The notes under the pieces were generated by a model. It saw only the letters and a program-made list of their open reading frames with translations. It was not told the DNA's origin and did no database searches. From the NCBI GenBank assembly GCA_001940755.1, contig MEHH01000061.1, positions 1 to 11,127 of the forward strand: a stretch of DNA of 11,127 nt, read 5' to 3'. Positions 1 through 7,455 of the stretch are shown here, in pieces. Position numbers and translations under genes: made by a program. Each line of letters begins with the position of its first letter. Within the stretch, counting starts at the first letter, position 1. The DNA comes from Candidatus Heimdallarchaeota archaeon AB_125. Its GTDB lineage: Archaea; Asgardarchaeota; Heimdallarchaeia; Heimdallarchaeales; Heimdallarchaeaceae.

Positions 1-36
1 TAAAGAATGATTAAATGAAATCGTTCAAGTTAGAGT

Positions 37-44
37 TTTAAATA
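37..44 (+). promoter_or_regulatory. Putative TATA box for the surface-protein gene
   Basis: TTTAAATA in a T/A-rich stretch, about 64 bases upstream of the ATG at 109. Initiation about 25 bases downstream would give a leader of roughly 40 bases. No clear Shine-Dalgarno sequence precedes the ATG. The background is very AT-rich, so the match is only suggestive. Nothing else was recognised in bases 1-108. Confidence 0.35.
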
Positions 45-108
45 AATTTTTTATCTAATGACTTATGAAGGCAATACTTAATAGCATGAAGCTAATAAAG
101 TAAATATT

Positions 109-942
109 ATGAAAAAGATAGTAGCTTTCTCATGTATTTTAGTTCTATTAGCTTTCTTCAGTGTCGGAACTGTGACTTCAATGAATGATGATATTTGGGG
201 AGAACAACCCTCAATATCTGCAACTACTGCTTATGATTTAACAGCTCCAGTTGTAACTCTAGATCTTACTGAATACGATATTAATGGTAATATCACTGTA
301 TTAATTGTAGAAGTGGATACAACTATTTACAACTATACAATAGATGTGAATGGAACAGATTTAAGTGGCTATATTGGTTTAGATACTCCTAATATAAAAA
401 CATTCGAATTTGATGCAAATGTAGTGTTCGAGGATACAACTGATATACATAATTATTTATTTGTCTGGGCATTCAATTCTGGAGGAGTTCCTTCTCCATT
501 TCCATCCATTAATCAAGGTGGTGGAGCAGGAGGAGGTGGAGGTTTCCTGTTTTGTGATGATGACTTTTGTTGGGGTCCTATGCCACAACAACCTGTTCAA
601 GCACCTAAGAAATTTCCTGGAACAGACTATAGTATAACTGACCCAACTGCACCAATTCCAATAGTCGATGTAAGAAATTTAGTTTGTTGTGGTAATGTAA
701 GTCTTTACAACTATACAGAAAATGACTTTGGAGCTAGTTTAGACAGTAGTTATATAATCTACACTGATAGTGGAGAAACAGTAACATACCATGCTATCAA
801 TGATGAAGGTGTATCAGGAACTGTAAAAGTTACTTGGTATGTGTCTCCCCCTGTAACATCAAGTTCGTACTTTGCTCTTAGTAGTATTCTGTTCATAGCT
901 TTAGCTTCAATCTATCAAAAAAGAAAGAAAATCAAATCATAA
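109..942 (+). CDS. Secreted, membrane-anchored surface protein with two Ig-like segments
   Basis: A 277-residue protein of unknown function, not matched to a named family. Residues 1-24 look like a signal peptide (KK followed by a hydrophobic core). Residues about 253-269 form a C-terminal hydrophobic segment followed by a basic tail (KRKKIKS), so the body should face outside. Two beta-rich segments, about 43-125 and 180-247, each open with a TAP motif and resemble Ig-like or bacterial-Ig-type folds; the second ends in an HAINDEG turn like those of adhesion repeats. A glycine-rich linker (137-145) and a CDDDFC motif (C149, C154) lie between them, and a CC pair (C193/C194) follows. Five N-glycosylation sequons are visible (N61, N75, N81, N196, N201). 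The role could be adhesion, or a surface-layer or binding protein. The gene appears monocistronic, with its own promoter and terminator. Confidence 0.8.
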   Translation: MKKIVAFSCILVLLAFFSVGTVTSMNDDIWGEQPSISATTAYDLTAPVVTLDLTEYDINGNITVLIVEVDTTIYNYTIDVNGTDLSGYIGLDTPNIKTFEFDANVVFEDTTDIHNYLFVWAFNSGGVPSPFPSINQGGGAGGGGGFLFCDDDFCWGPMPQQPVQAPKKFPGTDYSITDPTAPIPIVDVRNLVCCGNVSLYNYTENDFGASLDSSYIIYTDSGETVTYHAINDEGVSGTVKVTWYVSPPVTSSSYFALSSILFIALASIYQKRKKIKS

Positions 943-967
943 TTCTTTTTCTCTTTTTCTTTTTTTA
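943..967 (+). terminator. T-rich archaeal-type terminator
   Basis: Immediately after the TAA stop, the plus strand runs through T5, T5 and T7 tracts separated by single C or CTC interruptions, with no stem-loop. This matches intrinsic termination on U-rich stretches in archaea and separates this gene from the convergent TPR gene ending at 995. Confidence 0.6.
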
Positions 968-994
968 TAAGCTAAGTAACTTTGATGATTTTTA

Positions 995-3292
995 TTATCT
1001 GAAGATTTCTTCTACAAAATTGGATAAACTGAACCTTTCTTCAGAATTCAATGATTCGTTACTTATTGCAGCCTTTTCAATCATATTCTTAAGATCTTTT
1101 CCAGATTGTAGTAATTCAATAAATTTTTGTATTTTCTTTATACCGTTATACGATTTTCCAACAAAAATATAGCTTATAAAAGTGCTATAAAATTCATTCA
1201 CTAAAAAGGTAAATTCCTTTGTTTTCACTCTTACTTGATTTTTAGTATCTAATCCAGTAGTAATATTCTTTATTGAAAGAAGCACATCATCATATATCCT
1301 CTCTCCCATTTCTTCATCAAAGTATTCAGAATAAAGAATAACCCCCTGCTTAGATTGCATAAGAAACATTACAGGAAGCTCAGTTTCACTTTCCACTTCA
1401 GGTCCTAGAACAGATCTTCTTCCAACTATTTGCTTCAATCTTTTTTCTATATGAGATAATTCAAGTTTTTCTGCAATTGATGGTAGTTTCATTGTGAAAT
1501 CCTCCCACATATCTAGCTGATCAAGCAAGTCATCATATTCATTTGAGATTCTTATAGCTAGTTGTACTATGTTCTTGTCTTCTGCTACTTCTAATGCTTC
1601 TGTTAATATTTTCTGAGCTTCATCAACTTTCAATTCAACAAGAGCAAATTCAGCTTGAAGAAGCATTACTTCTACAAGAAGAACAAAAGAATTTTGCCTT
1701 TTAGCTATACTTTCAAGTTTATTAAAGTGCTCCTTGATTTCTTCTAGGAGGGATTCATCACCAGATTTGGATATCTCCCAAATTAGAATCTCTGTTAGAT
1801 TAAGCAAAGATTCAATTGTAATCATATAGTCCAAAACATCCTCTTTAGAAAGTTGTTCAAAAAGAACTGCAGATTTCTGAATTTGTCTTTCATTACCAGA
1901 GTTTTTCATAAAAATTGCTTCTGAAAGCCTGCATAGCTGAGATATGTTTTGGTTTTCAGTTTCTTTGACTAATGTTTGCAGTTCTTTAAGAAAACCTTCA
2001 GCCATTTTCGTTAGTTTTAAATCTAAATTTATTTTAACTAGATTTTTTAAAGAATATGCTAATCGATAAACTTTCTTTATTTTCTCTCTTAGCTGGAGAC
2101 TCCTTAAATGATATTTGGAAGAACCTTCTAAGTCCCCTTTTTGTTGAGATAAAATTCCAAGAGCATAATATGTGTTACTTAGAGGTTCAGGTCTTTCATG
2201 TTCTAACAGAATTTCTAATGCTTCTTTGAAACTCTCTTCTGCTTCATCTAATTCACCTAAAAGGGAATAAATCTGACCAAGATTATTAAGAGCTATTGCA
2301 ACTGCAGGAAGATCGTTAGTTTCCTTTTTAATCTGATAATACTCTTTTAAATTATTCAAAGCTAGATCATATTCTCCCATATCCCTATTTATGCTGGATA
2401 TATCTAAAATTGCCTTAGCTTTCTCATGAACTATATTCTTTTGCTCATAAATTGCTTTACTCTTCAAAAAGTTCTCAAGTGCTTTATCTTGATTTCCTAA
2501 ATGACCGTAAATGTAACCCATTCTGTGATGCACAAAAGCTAGAGAAATTTCATCTTTTAATTCTTCAAAGATTAAAACACTCTTACTAACCGTTTCTAAA
2601 GCTTGGCTTAGTTTTCCTTGATTAAAATCAGCTCCAGCTTTACTCACATAATGAATTGCTAAAGGTTTTTTGAAACCCAGTTCTGTAAATATCTCAAAAC
2701 TTTGATCCCAAAAGCTATTAGCTGTATCATATTCTCCTAAGTTAAAAAGAGCCTGTCCTGTCCAATGTAGACTATTGGCAATTCCATAAAGATCTGATAA
2801 CTTTCTATAATCTTTCAGACTTTCTTCAAAGTAATCAAGTGATTCATAGTACTTTTTTGATAAAACATGATGTACACCCTTAACTTGGTTAAATTGAGCT
2901 TTTCTTATTAGATATTTTTCATTATCTCCACGTTTGAACAAATCTAATGCTTCTTCCACTTGATTCAAACATTCATCACTGCTTTCTATTTGTCTTAGAT
3001 TGCTGAAAATAAGTGCTTTCTCTAAAAGTATATCAATATGATGAAGACTTATATCTAACTCTTTGATATCTTCAGTAAGTTGTTCTGCTAGTAGTTGAGC
3101 ACTATCGAATTCATTTGCTGCAACAAGTACTGATAATTTCTTGATATTAAATATTAAAATTACTTCTGGATTGAAATCTTCATGCCAGAGAGTTTCTAAA
3201 GTGTCTTCTATTTTCTCTAAAGCAATTGGGTATCTACCATCTTTAAAGAGAATATCAATCTCTTCTAAGATATTATCAATATCACCGGACAT
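995..3292 (-). CDS. Tetratricopeptide-repeat protein with C-terminal longin/roadblock-like domain
   Basis: A 765-residue cytoplasmic protein with no signal peptide or membrane segment. Residues about 15-600 are helical repeats. Clear TPRs lie between about 130 and 405, for example the repeat at 334-361 (NNLG...A..SF..AL) and those around 251-282 and 371-403; flanking repeats are more degenerate. Residues about 638-730 form a separate alpha/beta domain that starts FLMQSKQGVILYSEYF and ends in a helix after YIFVGKSYNGIKK. This pattern recalls the longin/roadblock-like sensor domains common in Asgard-type archaeal proteins, which suggests a scaffold or small-GTPase-linked signalling role; that link is inference. 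The ATG at 3292 is preceded by GAGG at 3300-3303 and a TATA-like box at 3330-3337. The gene is divergent from the HEAT-repeat gene. Confidence 0.85.
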   Translation of the reverse strand: MSGDIDNILEEIDILFKDGRYPIALEKIEDTLETLWHEDFNPEVILIFNIKKLSVLVAANEFDSAQLLAEQLTEDIKELDISLHHIDILLEKALIFSNLRQIESSDECLNQVEEALDLFKRGDNEKYLIRKAQFNQVKGVHHVLSKKYYESLDYFEESLKDYRKLSDLYGIANSLHWTGQALFNLGEYDTANSFWDQSFEIFTELGFKKPLAIHYVSKAGADFNQGKLSQALETVSKSVLIFEELKDEISLAFVHHRMGYIYGHLGNQDKALENFLKSKAIYEQKNIVHEKAKAILDISSINRDMGEYDLALNNLKEYYQIKKETNDLPAVAIALNNLGQIYSLLGELDEAEESFKEALEILLEHERPEPLSNTYYALGILSQQKGDLEGSSKYHLRSLQLREKIKKVYRLAYSLKNLVKINLDLKLTKMAEGFLKELQTLVKETENQNISQLCRLSEAIFMKNSGNERQIQKSAVLFEQLSKEDVLDYMITIESLLNLTEILIWEISKSGDESLLEEIKEHFNKLESIAKRQNSFVLLVEVMLLQAEFALVELKVDEAQKILTEALEVAEDKNIVQLAIRISNEYDDLLDQLDMWEDFTMKLPSIAEKLELSHIEKRLKQIVGRRSVLGPEVESETELPVMFLMQSKQGVILYSEYFDEEMGERIYDDVLLSIKNITTGLDTKNQVRVKTKEFTFLVNEFYSTFISYIFVGKSYNGIKKIQKFIELLQSGKDLKNMIEKAAISNESLNSEERFSLSNFVEEIFR

Positions 3293-3329
3293 TAGAAATC
3301 CTCAAACAGAAATGTATGTCTCATTCTTA

Positions 3330-3337
3330 AATATAAA
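3330..3337 (-). promoter_or_regulatory. Putative TATA box for the TPR gene
   Basis: TTTATATT on the minus strand, about 38-45 bases upstream of the ATG at 3292. This gives a predicted leader of about 15 bases that would carry the GAGG ribosome-binding motif. The same octamer appears upstream of the dehydratase-like operon at 7456-7463. Confidence 0.45.
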
Positions 3338-3382
3338 AATTGCCTTTGAGATTATATATTAGATGTAATACTGGGGAATCTG

Positions 3383-3390
3383 TTTATATA
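3383..3390 (+). promoter_or_regulatory. Putative TATA box for the HEAT/GNAT operon
   Basis: TTTATATA, an ideal archaeal TATA octamer, lies about 57-64 bases upstream of the ATG at 3447. Initiation about 25 bases downstream would give a leader of about 30 bases containing the TAGGA ribosome-binding motif at 3436-3440. It sits in the 154-base divergent gap, back-to-back with the TPR-gene promoter. Confidence 0.55.
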
Positions 3391-3446
3391 GTGGTTGTAA
3401 AGAGATTATATTGTCGGTTCAACCTTTATCCTAAGTAGGAATAATT

Positions 3447-4148
3447 ATGAGTGTAGATAAGTACATAGAGAAGTTTGAGAATTCTGGAGATATTCTGGCT
3501 TTAATTTCAGAATTGAAAGATAAGAATACTAGAATAGTATCCCAAACAGTTAATGCACTCATAAAAATAGGTGAACCTGTCATCGATCCTTTAATCATTG
3601 CTTTAAGGGATGAGGATAAAGATATTCGTTTTGTTGCTTCTAAAGCTCTTGCCAAAATGGGTTCAAATGCTGTACCTCAGCTCATTGCTGAATTAAGTAA
3701 CTCTCAGAGTAGAGTAAGAGTCTGTGCTGTTGAGACTCTAGGTAAAATTGGTAATAAGAGGGCAATAGCTCCTTTAATTGCTACTCTCAAAGATGAAAAA
3801 GAGAAAGACATTGTTAGAGAATATGCTGTTTATGCATTAGAAAAAATAGGTGAACCAGCAGTAAAATCATTAATTGTTGCTCTTAAAGAATTAAAAGATC
3901 CTGAAGCAATAATTCCATTAACTGCAGCTCTACATTATAATAGACAAGAAGTAAGAGAAGCAGCTAATGCAGCTGTTCTGAATTTCGGTTTTACCTATCA
4001 AGGGTATTCAGAGGTTAAATCAATAATACAAAGAGACACTGATGGTATTCCATTAACTCCAGAAAAAGCTGAAGGTATTTCTTGGAGTAAAGAAGGGGGA
4101 GTCTATAAGAAATATAAACAAAAGAGAATAACAGATTTTTTTGATTAA
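3447..4148 (+). CDS. HEAT-repeat protein with C-terminal PIP-box-like motif
   Basis: A 233-residue cytoplasmic protein. Residues about 15-180 are PBS-lyase-type HEAT repeats, with recurring pairs such as KIGEPVIDPLI, KMGSNAVPQLI, KIGNKRAIAPLI and KIGEPAVKSLI alternating with (D/E)xxVRxxA-type helices. Around 144-157 a helix pair seems shortened: the end of one repeat (VALK) runs straight into ELKDPEAIIPL, suggesting loss of part of a repeat. Residues about 182-223 are a probably flexible, charged linker. The protein ends KQKRITDFFD; Q225, I228, F231 and F232 fit the PCNA-interacting consensus Qxx(I/L/M)xx(F/Y)(F/Y). HEAT proteins usually bind protein or nucleic acid, so a clamp-tethered DNA-metabolism factor is a reasonable inference; no catalytic motif is seen. 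ATG start with TAGGA six bases upstream. The GNAT gene follows one base after the stop. Confidence 0.85.
   Translation: MSVDKYIEKFENSGDILALISELKDKNTRIVSQTVNALIKIGEPVIDPLIIALRDEDKDIRFVASKALAKMGSNAVPQLIAELSNSQSRVRVCAVETLGKIGNKRAIAPLIATLKDEKEKDIVREYAVYALEKIGEPAVKSLIVALKELKDPEAIIPLTAALHYNRQEVREAANAAVLNFGFTYQGYSEVKSIIQRDTDGIPLTPEKAEGISWSKEGGVYKKYKQKRITDFFD
4119..4142 (+). other. PIP-box-like coding motif
   Basis: These codons specify QKRITDFF, the last eight residues before the terminal Asp of the HEAT-repeat protein. All four defining positions (Q, I, F, F) match the canonical PCNA-interacting peptide, and Thr-Asp before the aromatic pair is also seen in strong eukaryotic PIP boxes such as that of p21. 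Basic residues just upstream (KKYKQK) fit known PIP flanks. Clamp binding itself is inferred. Confidence 0.6.
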
Positions 4149-4149
4149 A

Positions 4150-5304
4150 ATGACTAAGGAATTGAAAAAAGCAGATTATTTAAAGGTAATTAATTTATTC
4201 AACGATAGAAAATATGTCAATAGTTTTAGAAGTCATCTTGAAAGAACACCTATTTCAAAACGAGTTTTAGTTGATGATTTAGAAGATCCCAAAACAGCTG
4301 TAATAATTGTTCCTCCTAGATTATTTATAGGAGGAAGAGCTGATAATCAAGAATTCAATCAAGATTTAAGAAACTATATAGATAATGTCTTAATCCCAGA
4401 ATATAAAGAATTGAAGTACACAGAAGTGGATTTCTATCTAGGTAATGATCAGTGGGAAAAAAATATCCTTGATGTTATTGAAGAGTCATTTCATTATGAT
4501 AGGTATTATTATGAAGTAAAAGATATCAAGATCAGAAATTGGAAAGAACTAGTTCCAAAAGGATATTCAGTAAAGCCTGTAGATTTAACTCTTCTAGAAA
4601 ATACTCATCTCAAAAATTATGATTGGATTGAAGAGGAGATATTAGAGAATTGGGAACCATTAGAGGAAGGATTAAAAGAAATTAGAGGTTTCTATTTAGT
4701 TCGGGATGAAGAAGAAATCGTTGCATGGTGCACCACAGAATATCTAACAGAATCAAATGATATTGAAGTTGGAATAGCCACAAGATATGAGTATCAAAAG
4801 AGAGGATTTTCATCTATAGTTGGTTCGGCAACAGCGGAATATTGTATTTCTAAGTATAGCTCTTCAGGTTGGCATTGTGGTCAAAGGAATATTGGTTCTT
4901 GGAAAACTGCAGAGAAAATTGGTTTTGAAAGAATTTTAGAGTATAAGAAGGCTTCATATGTTTTCAACAGAGTAGATTTGTGGGTCATCAAGGCATATTG
5001 GGCTAAGCAGAAAGACGATTATAAGGAAGCATCTGAATGGTATGAAAAAGTCATTACATCTGCTTTGAATCAAACTGATGATTACAAGGAGTCATACTAC
5101 TTGAATTCTGATTTTCAAATAGAAAGAGTTTATTTTAGACTTAGTGAGTGTTTTGCAGCTCTGAAAAATAAGGCTAAAACAATTGAAGTTCTGGAGAGAG
5201 CTATTGAACTAGGATATAATGATATTGATCAATTTCAAGAAAGTAATTTACTAAATAAATTATTTAGCAATATGGAAATTAAAAAATATCTAGAATCAAT
5301 GTAG
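4150..5304 (+). CDS. GNAT-family acetyltransferase (ZmaR-like) with TPR-like C-terminal extension
   Basis: A 384-residue cytoplasmic protein. Residues about 130-272 match the GNAT_acetyltran family typified by zwittermicin resistance proteins: WCTTEYL (193-199), then an acidic strand IEVGIATRYEYQ, the acetyl-CoA pyrophosphate loop QKRGFSS (216-222), and the distal block WHC..N..S...AEKIGF (241-259). Residues 1-125 form an extra N-terminal region. Residues about 277-384 are helical and TPR-like (AKTIEVLERAIELGYND), probably for partner binding. The substrate is unknown; the family acetylates small amines and possibly proteins. The ATG at 4150 is preferred, one base after the HEAT-gene stop. 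An in-frame TTG at 4141 would add three residues and overlap that gene. No Shine-Dalgarno motif is visible, so translation is probably coupled to the HEAT gene. Confidence 0.82.
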   Translation: MTKELKKADYLKVINLFNDRKYVNSFRSHLERTPISKRVLVDDLEDPKTAVIIVPPRLFIGGRADNQEFNQDLRNYIDNVLIPEYKELKYTEVDFYLGNDQWEKNILDVIEESFHYDRYYYEVKDIKIRNWKELVPKGYSVKPVDLTLLENTHLKNYDWIEEEILENWEPLEEGLKEIRGFYLVRDEEEIVAWCTTEYLTESNDIEVGIATRYEYQKRGFSSIVGSATAEYCISKYSSSGWHCGQRNIGSWKTAEKIGFERILEYKKASYVFNRVDLWVIKAYWAKQKDDYKEASEWYEKVITSALNQTDDYKESYYLNSDFQIERVYFRLSECFAALKNKAKTIEVLERAIELGYNDIDQFQESNLLNKLFSNMEIKKYLESM

Positions 5305-5313
5305 ATTTCATAG

Positions 5314-6414
5314 CTAGCTTGAAGCAATTTTTTGCTTCTTTCTACGTAATAAGTCAACAAAAGCTTCCAATCTAGTTTGAAATCCTGCCTCTGCTGTATG
5401 TTCATCTACAACTAATGATAGGAAAGGCATCTCATACTCTTTACTTACTTGAGGAGCTATGCTTCTAGTAATTATTTCAGGCATACACGTAAAGGGGTAT
5501 AAATGAACTAATCCCTCCCATTTCTTCCTTTTGTAGAGTATTATATCACCAATATTTTCTTGAGCTTCACCACCACATCTTTGTCCTATATATGGTTTGG
5601 CGACTTTTCGTGCTTTTTTATAAGGTAAAGTCTTGAAGGGATTAATTTTTCGTCCAAAATCAATTAGCATTCCAAGTGAAACACAGTTTTTTGTAATAAC
5701 TCCTAATTCATTCAGCTTTCTGTGAACATCCAAATTTAATGCAGGTTCTAAAGCTACATAGATCTCGCCACATACTCCAATCCTTATAGCATCTTTCTCT
5801 TTTTCCTTATCAGTTTCAATATTATTAGCGAATAATTTAGGAAGCTTCTTACTGTATTTCCTCAGTTCTCCTAATTTTTCTATTTCTACTATTTTTCTGT
5901 GAGTCTCATCTGCTAGTCTATCAGCTAGACCTTTCTCAAGCTCCAGAGTTCGATATTTGAAATGAAACTTGTCAACTAACTCAATGTGTCTAGTTTTAAT
6001 CCAAGTGGTCCTCAAAGCCTGTATTGCCTCCCAGACAGTTAAATCATTGCTTATAGCTTGTAGAGACTTCACAATATTTAGTGGTTTATCATAAATCGGT
6101 ATAGGAGAATATTTGAAATCATATCCTAAGTCTTCAAGAATGAGTCTTTGTACTGGCCAGTAAAGACCAAAACGACAATACATGTTACCTCCACCAATTC
6201 CAAGCTCATCTGCTCCCATATCTAGCATCTCTATAAACGTTCCAAGAGTCAACTTGAAGGGTGTACAAACAAATTCTGGAGAATAACGAGATCCCAGTTC
6301 AGAAGTTTTCTTACTAGGTTTTTTTGGAAGCAAGAGATCATTTCTTCCAAGTTCTCTAAGAAGTATTTCGAATACATATGTCAAAGATCCAAAGTGTGGG
6401 AATGTGAAGGTCAC
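5314..6414 (-). CDS. 2-hydroxyacyl-CoA dehydratase / CoA-activase-related protein (HgdB-like), distal gene of pair
   Basis: A 366-residue cytoplasmic protein of the group annotated as acyl-CoA dehydratase activase-related or 2-hydroxyacyl-CoA dehydratase-like. Typical marks are the opening TFPHFGSL, SPEFVCTPFK with C50, YCRFG with C80, GVCGEIYVALEP (C215), QRCGGEAQENIGD (C280), YPFTCMPEI (C310), and the C-terminal block VVDEHTAEAGFQTRLEAF that it shares with its neighbour. The scattered cysteines could hold an iron-sulfur cluster. Characterised relatives are radical dehydratases or benzoyl-CoA-type reductases driven by an ATPase activator, but this subgroup has no established reaction. The GTG start overlaps the upstream TGA (GTGA, 6411-6414) and follows GGAGGG seven bases upstream, which strongly supports this start and translational coupling. 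It converges with the GNAT gene nine bases away. Confidence 0.82.
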   Translation of the reverse strand: MTFTFPHFGSLTYVFEILLRELGRNDLLLPKKPSKKTSELGSRYSPEFVCTPFKLTLGTFIEMLDMGADELGIGGGNMYCRFGLYWPVQRLILEDLGYDFKYSPIPIYDKPLNIVKSLQAISNDLTVWEAIQALRTTWIKTRHIELVDKFHFKYRTLELEKGLADRLADETHRKIVEIEKLGELRKYSKKLPKLFANNIETDKEKEKDAIRIGVCGEIYVALEPALNLDVHRKLNELGVITKNCVSLGMLIDFGRKINPFKTLPYKKARKVAKPYIGQRCGGEAQENIGDIILYKRKKWEGLVHLYPFTCMPEIITRSIAPQVSKEYEMPFLSLVVDEHTAEAGFQTRLEAFVDLLRRKKQKIASS

Positions 6415-7403
6415 TTTAGTTCCCTCCTGTCTATCATATCAAGAAATGCTTCAATTCGCGTACCAAATCCTACTTCTGATGTTAATTCATCTATAACCAA
6501 CTGAAGTAATGGAGTCTCAGGTTGTCTTCTTGAGTATCTAGCAGCTAACTCCAGAGTAATTGAATCAAGACCACAACTGAAAACAGCAAGTTGTAGTATA
6601 CCATCAATAGTATTATTTTCTAGAAAATACGTTATTGTTCCAAGAATTTCCCTTGCATCAGTGAAGTATAGATTATAATCAAGTTTGTTCATCTGATTTT
6701 CAATTGTACATCTAGGCATCTGAAAAGAAGTAATAATATCTACACCTTTTTGTGCTAGATTTTCTTGTATATCCAGACTAGATAAATCATCATTTAATAC
6801 ATATCGATGACCTACTAAAGCGACTTTTAATGGCTTGTTTCTATTCTCTAGGTTTGGTTTTTCATTTAAAACAATTTGAGACTTAATCCATTCTTTTAGA
6901 TGCTTTTCTGATATATATAATTGCTCTTCATATTCTACTTGAGCCTTGAAAGCTCTCTTTCCAGCTCTAAGAATTCTTAGAGGATTCCAAGTGAATTTGA
7001 AACCAATTTCGAGAATTAGTCGAAGAAGTCTCCTCTTACCATGATTAGCTTTAGCTTTTGAATAATATGGCATAATAATCTCTGGAAAATCAGGATAAAG
7101 TGAGTTCAAAACTTGAGCAAGACCTAGAAATTTGGGACAACCAACATTATCTTCATGATTACTCCCAAATCTTGGAATGAAGAAGAAATCTACTTCATCT
7201 TTAAGATATAAGAAGTGTCCAAAAAATAGTTTTGTTGAATAACAATCCTCATCAGGAGCAAATCTTACAGCTAAATCCTTGATAGTTTTATTTGTTTCAG
7301 GAGAAATTATAACCTCTGCACCAAGCTCTTCGAAGAATGTTGTCCACATTGCTTCGTACTTATAGTAGAGTAATGCCCTAGGTATTCCTACTTTTTTCTT
7401 CAT
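6411..7403 (-). CDS. DUF2229-type 2-hydroxyacyl-CoA dehydratase / CoA-activase-related protein, first gene of pair
   Basis: A protein of 330 residues from the ATG at 7403, or 333 from an in-frame GTG at 7412. The ATG is preferred because the conserved opening (VGIPRALLYY) then follows MKKK directly. Further family marks (numbered from the GTG) are SPETN, DEDCYSTKLFFGHFLYL with C57, FFFIPRF, GCPKFLGL with C92, a central VALVGHRYVLND strand-loop, PRC (C235), AVFSCGLDS with C280, and the C-terminal VIDELTSEVGFGTRIEAF. The last block aligns with the downstream gene, so the two are related and probably form a heteromeric iron-sulfur protein. Bacterial relatives often join these modules to BcrA/BadF-type ATPase domains, which are absent here. 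The substrate is unknown. Four cysteines are candidate cluster ligands. Confidence 0.82.
   Translation of the reverse strand: MKKKVGIPRALLYYKYEAMWTTFFEELGAEVIISPETNKTIKDLAVRFAPDEDCYSTKLFFGHFLYLKDEVDFFFIPRFGSNHEDNVGCPKFLGLAQVLNSLYPDFPEIIMPYYSKAKANHGKRRLLRLILEIGFKFTWNPLRILRAGKRAFKAQVEYEEQLYISEKHLKEWIKSQIVLNEKPNLENRNKPLKVALVGHRYVLNDDLSSLDIQENLAQKGVDIITSFQMPRCTIENQMNKLDYNLYFTDAREILGTITYFLENNTIDGILQLAVFSCGLDSITLELAARYSRRQPETPLLQLVIDELTSEVGFGTRIEAFLDMIDRRELK
6422..6427 (-). promoter_or_regulatory. Internal Shine-Dalgarno site for the downstream dehydratase-like gene
   Basis: GGAGGG on the minus strand lies inside the last codons of the upstream gene, seven bases before the GTG at 6414. It fixes the unusual GTG start and shows that this organism uses anti-SD pairing, at least within operons. 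Confidence 0.75.
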
Positions 7404-7455
7404 TTTTTTCACTATATCAAAGATTCCAATAATTACATAGATTCTTTTTTACAAA

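Noticed and set aside
3141..3362. 73-codon plus-strand open frame over the 5' end of the TPR gene
   Set aside because: It is antisense to a well-supported coding region, has no recognisable domain, and covers the divergent promoter gap.
3431..3655. 74-codon minus-strand open frame
   Set aside because: It is the antisense shadow of the HEAT-repeat gene, which has clear repeat periodicity on the plus strand.
4136..4142. T7 run at the HEAT-GNAT junction as a terminator
   Set aside because: The run encodes the two terminal phenylalanines, and the next gene starts one base after the stop, so termination here would silence it; co-transcription is more likely.
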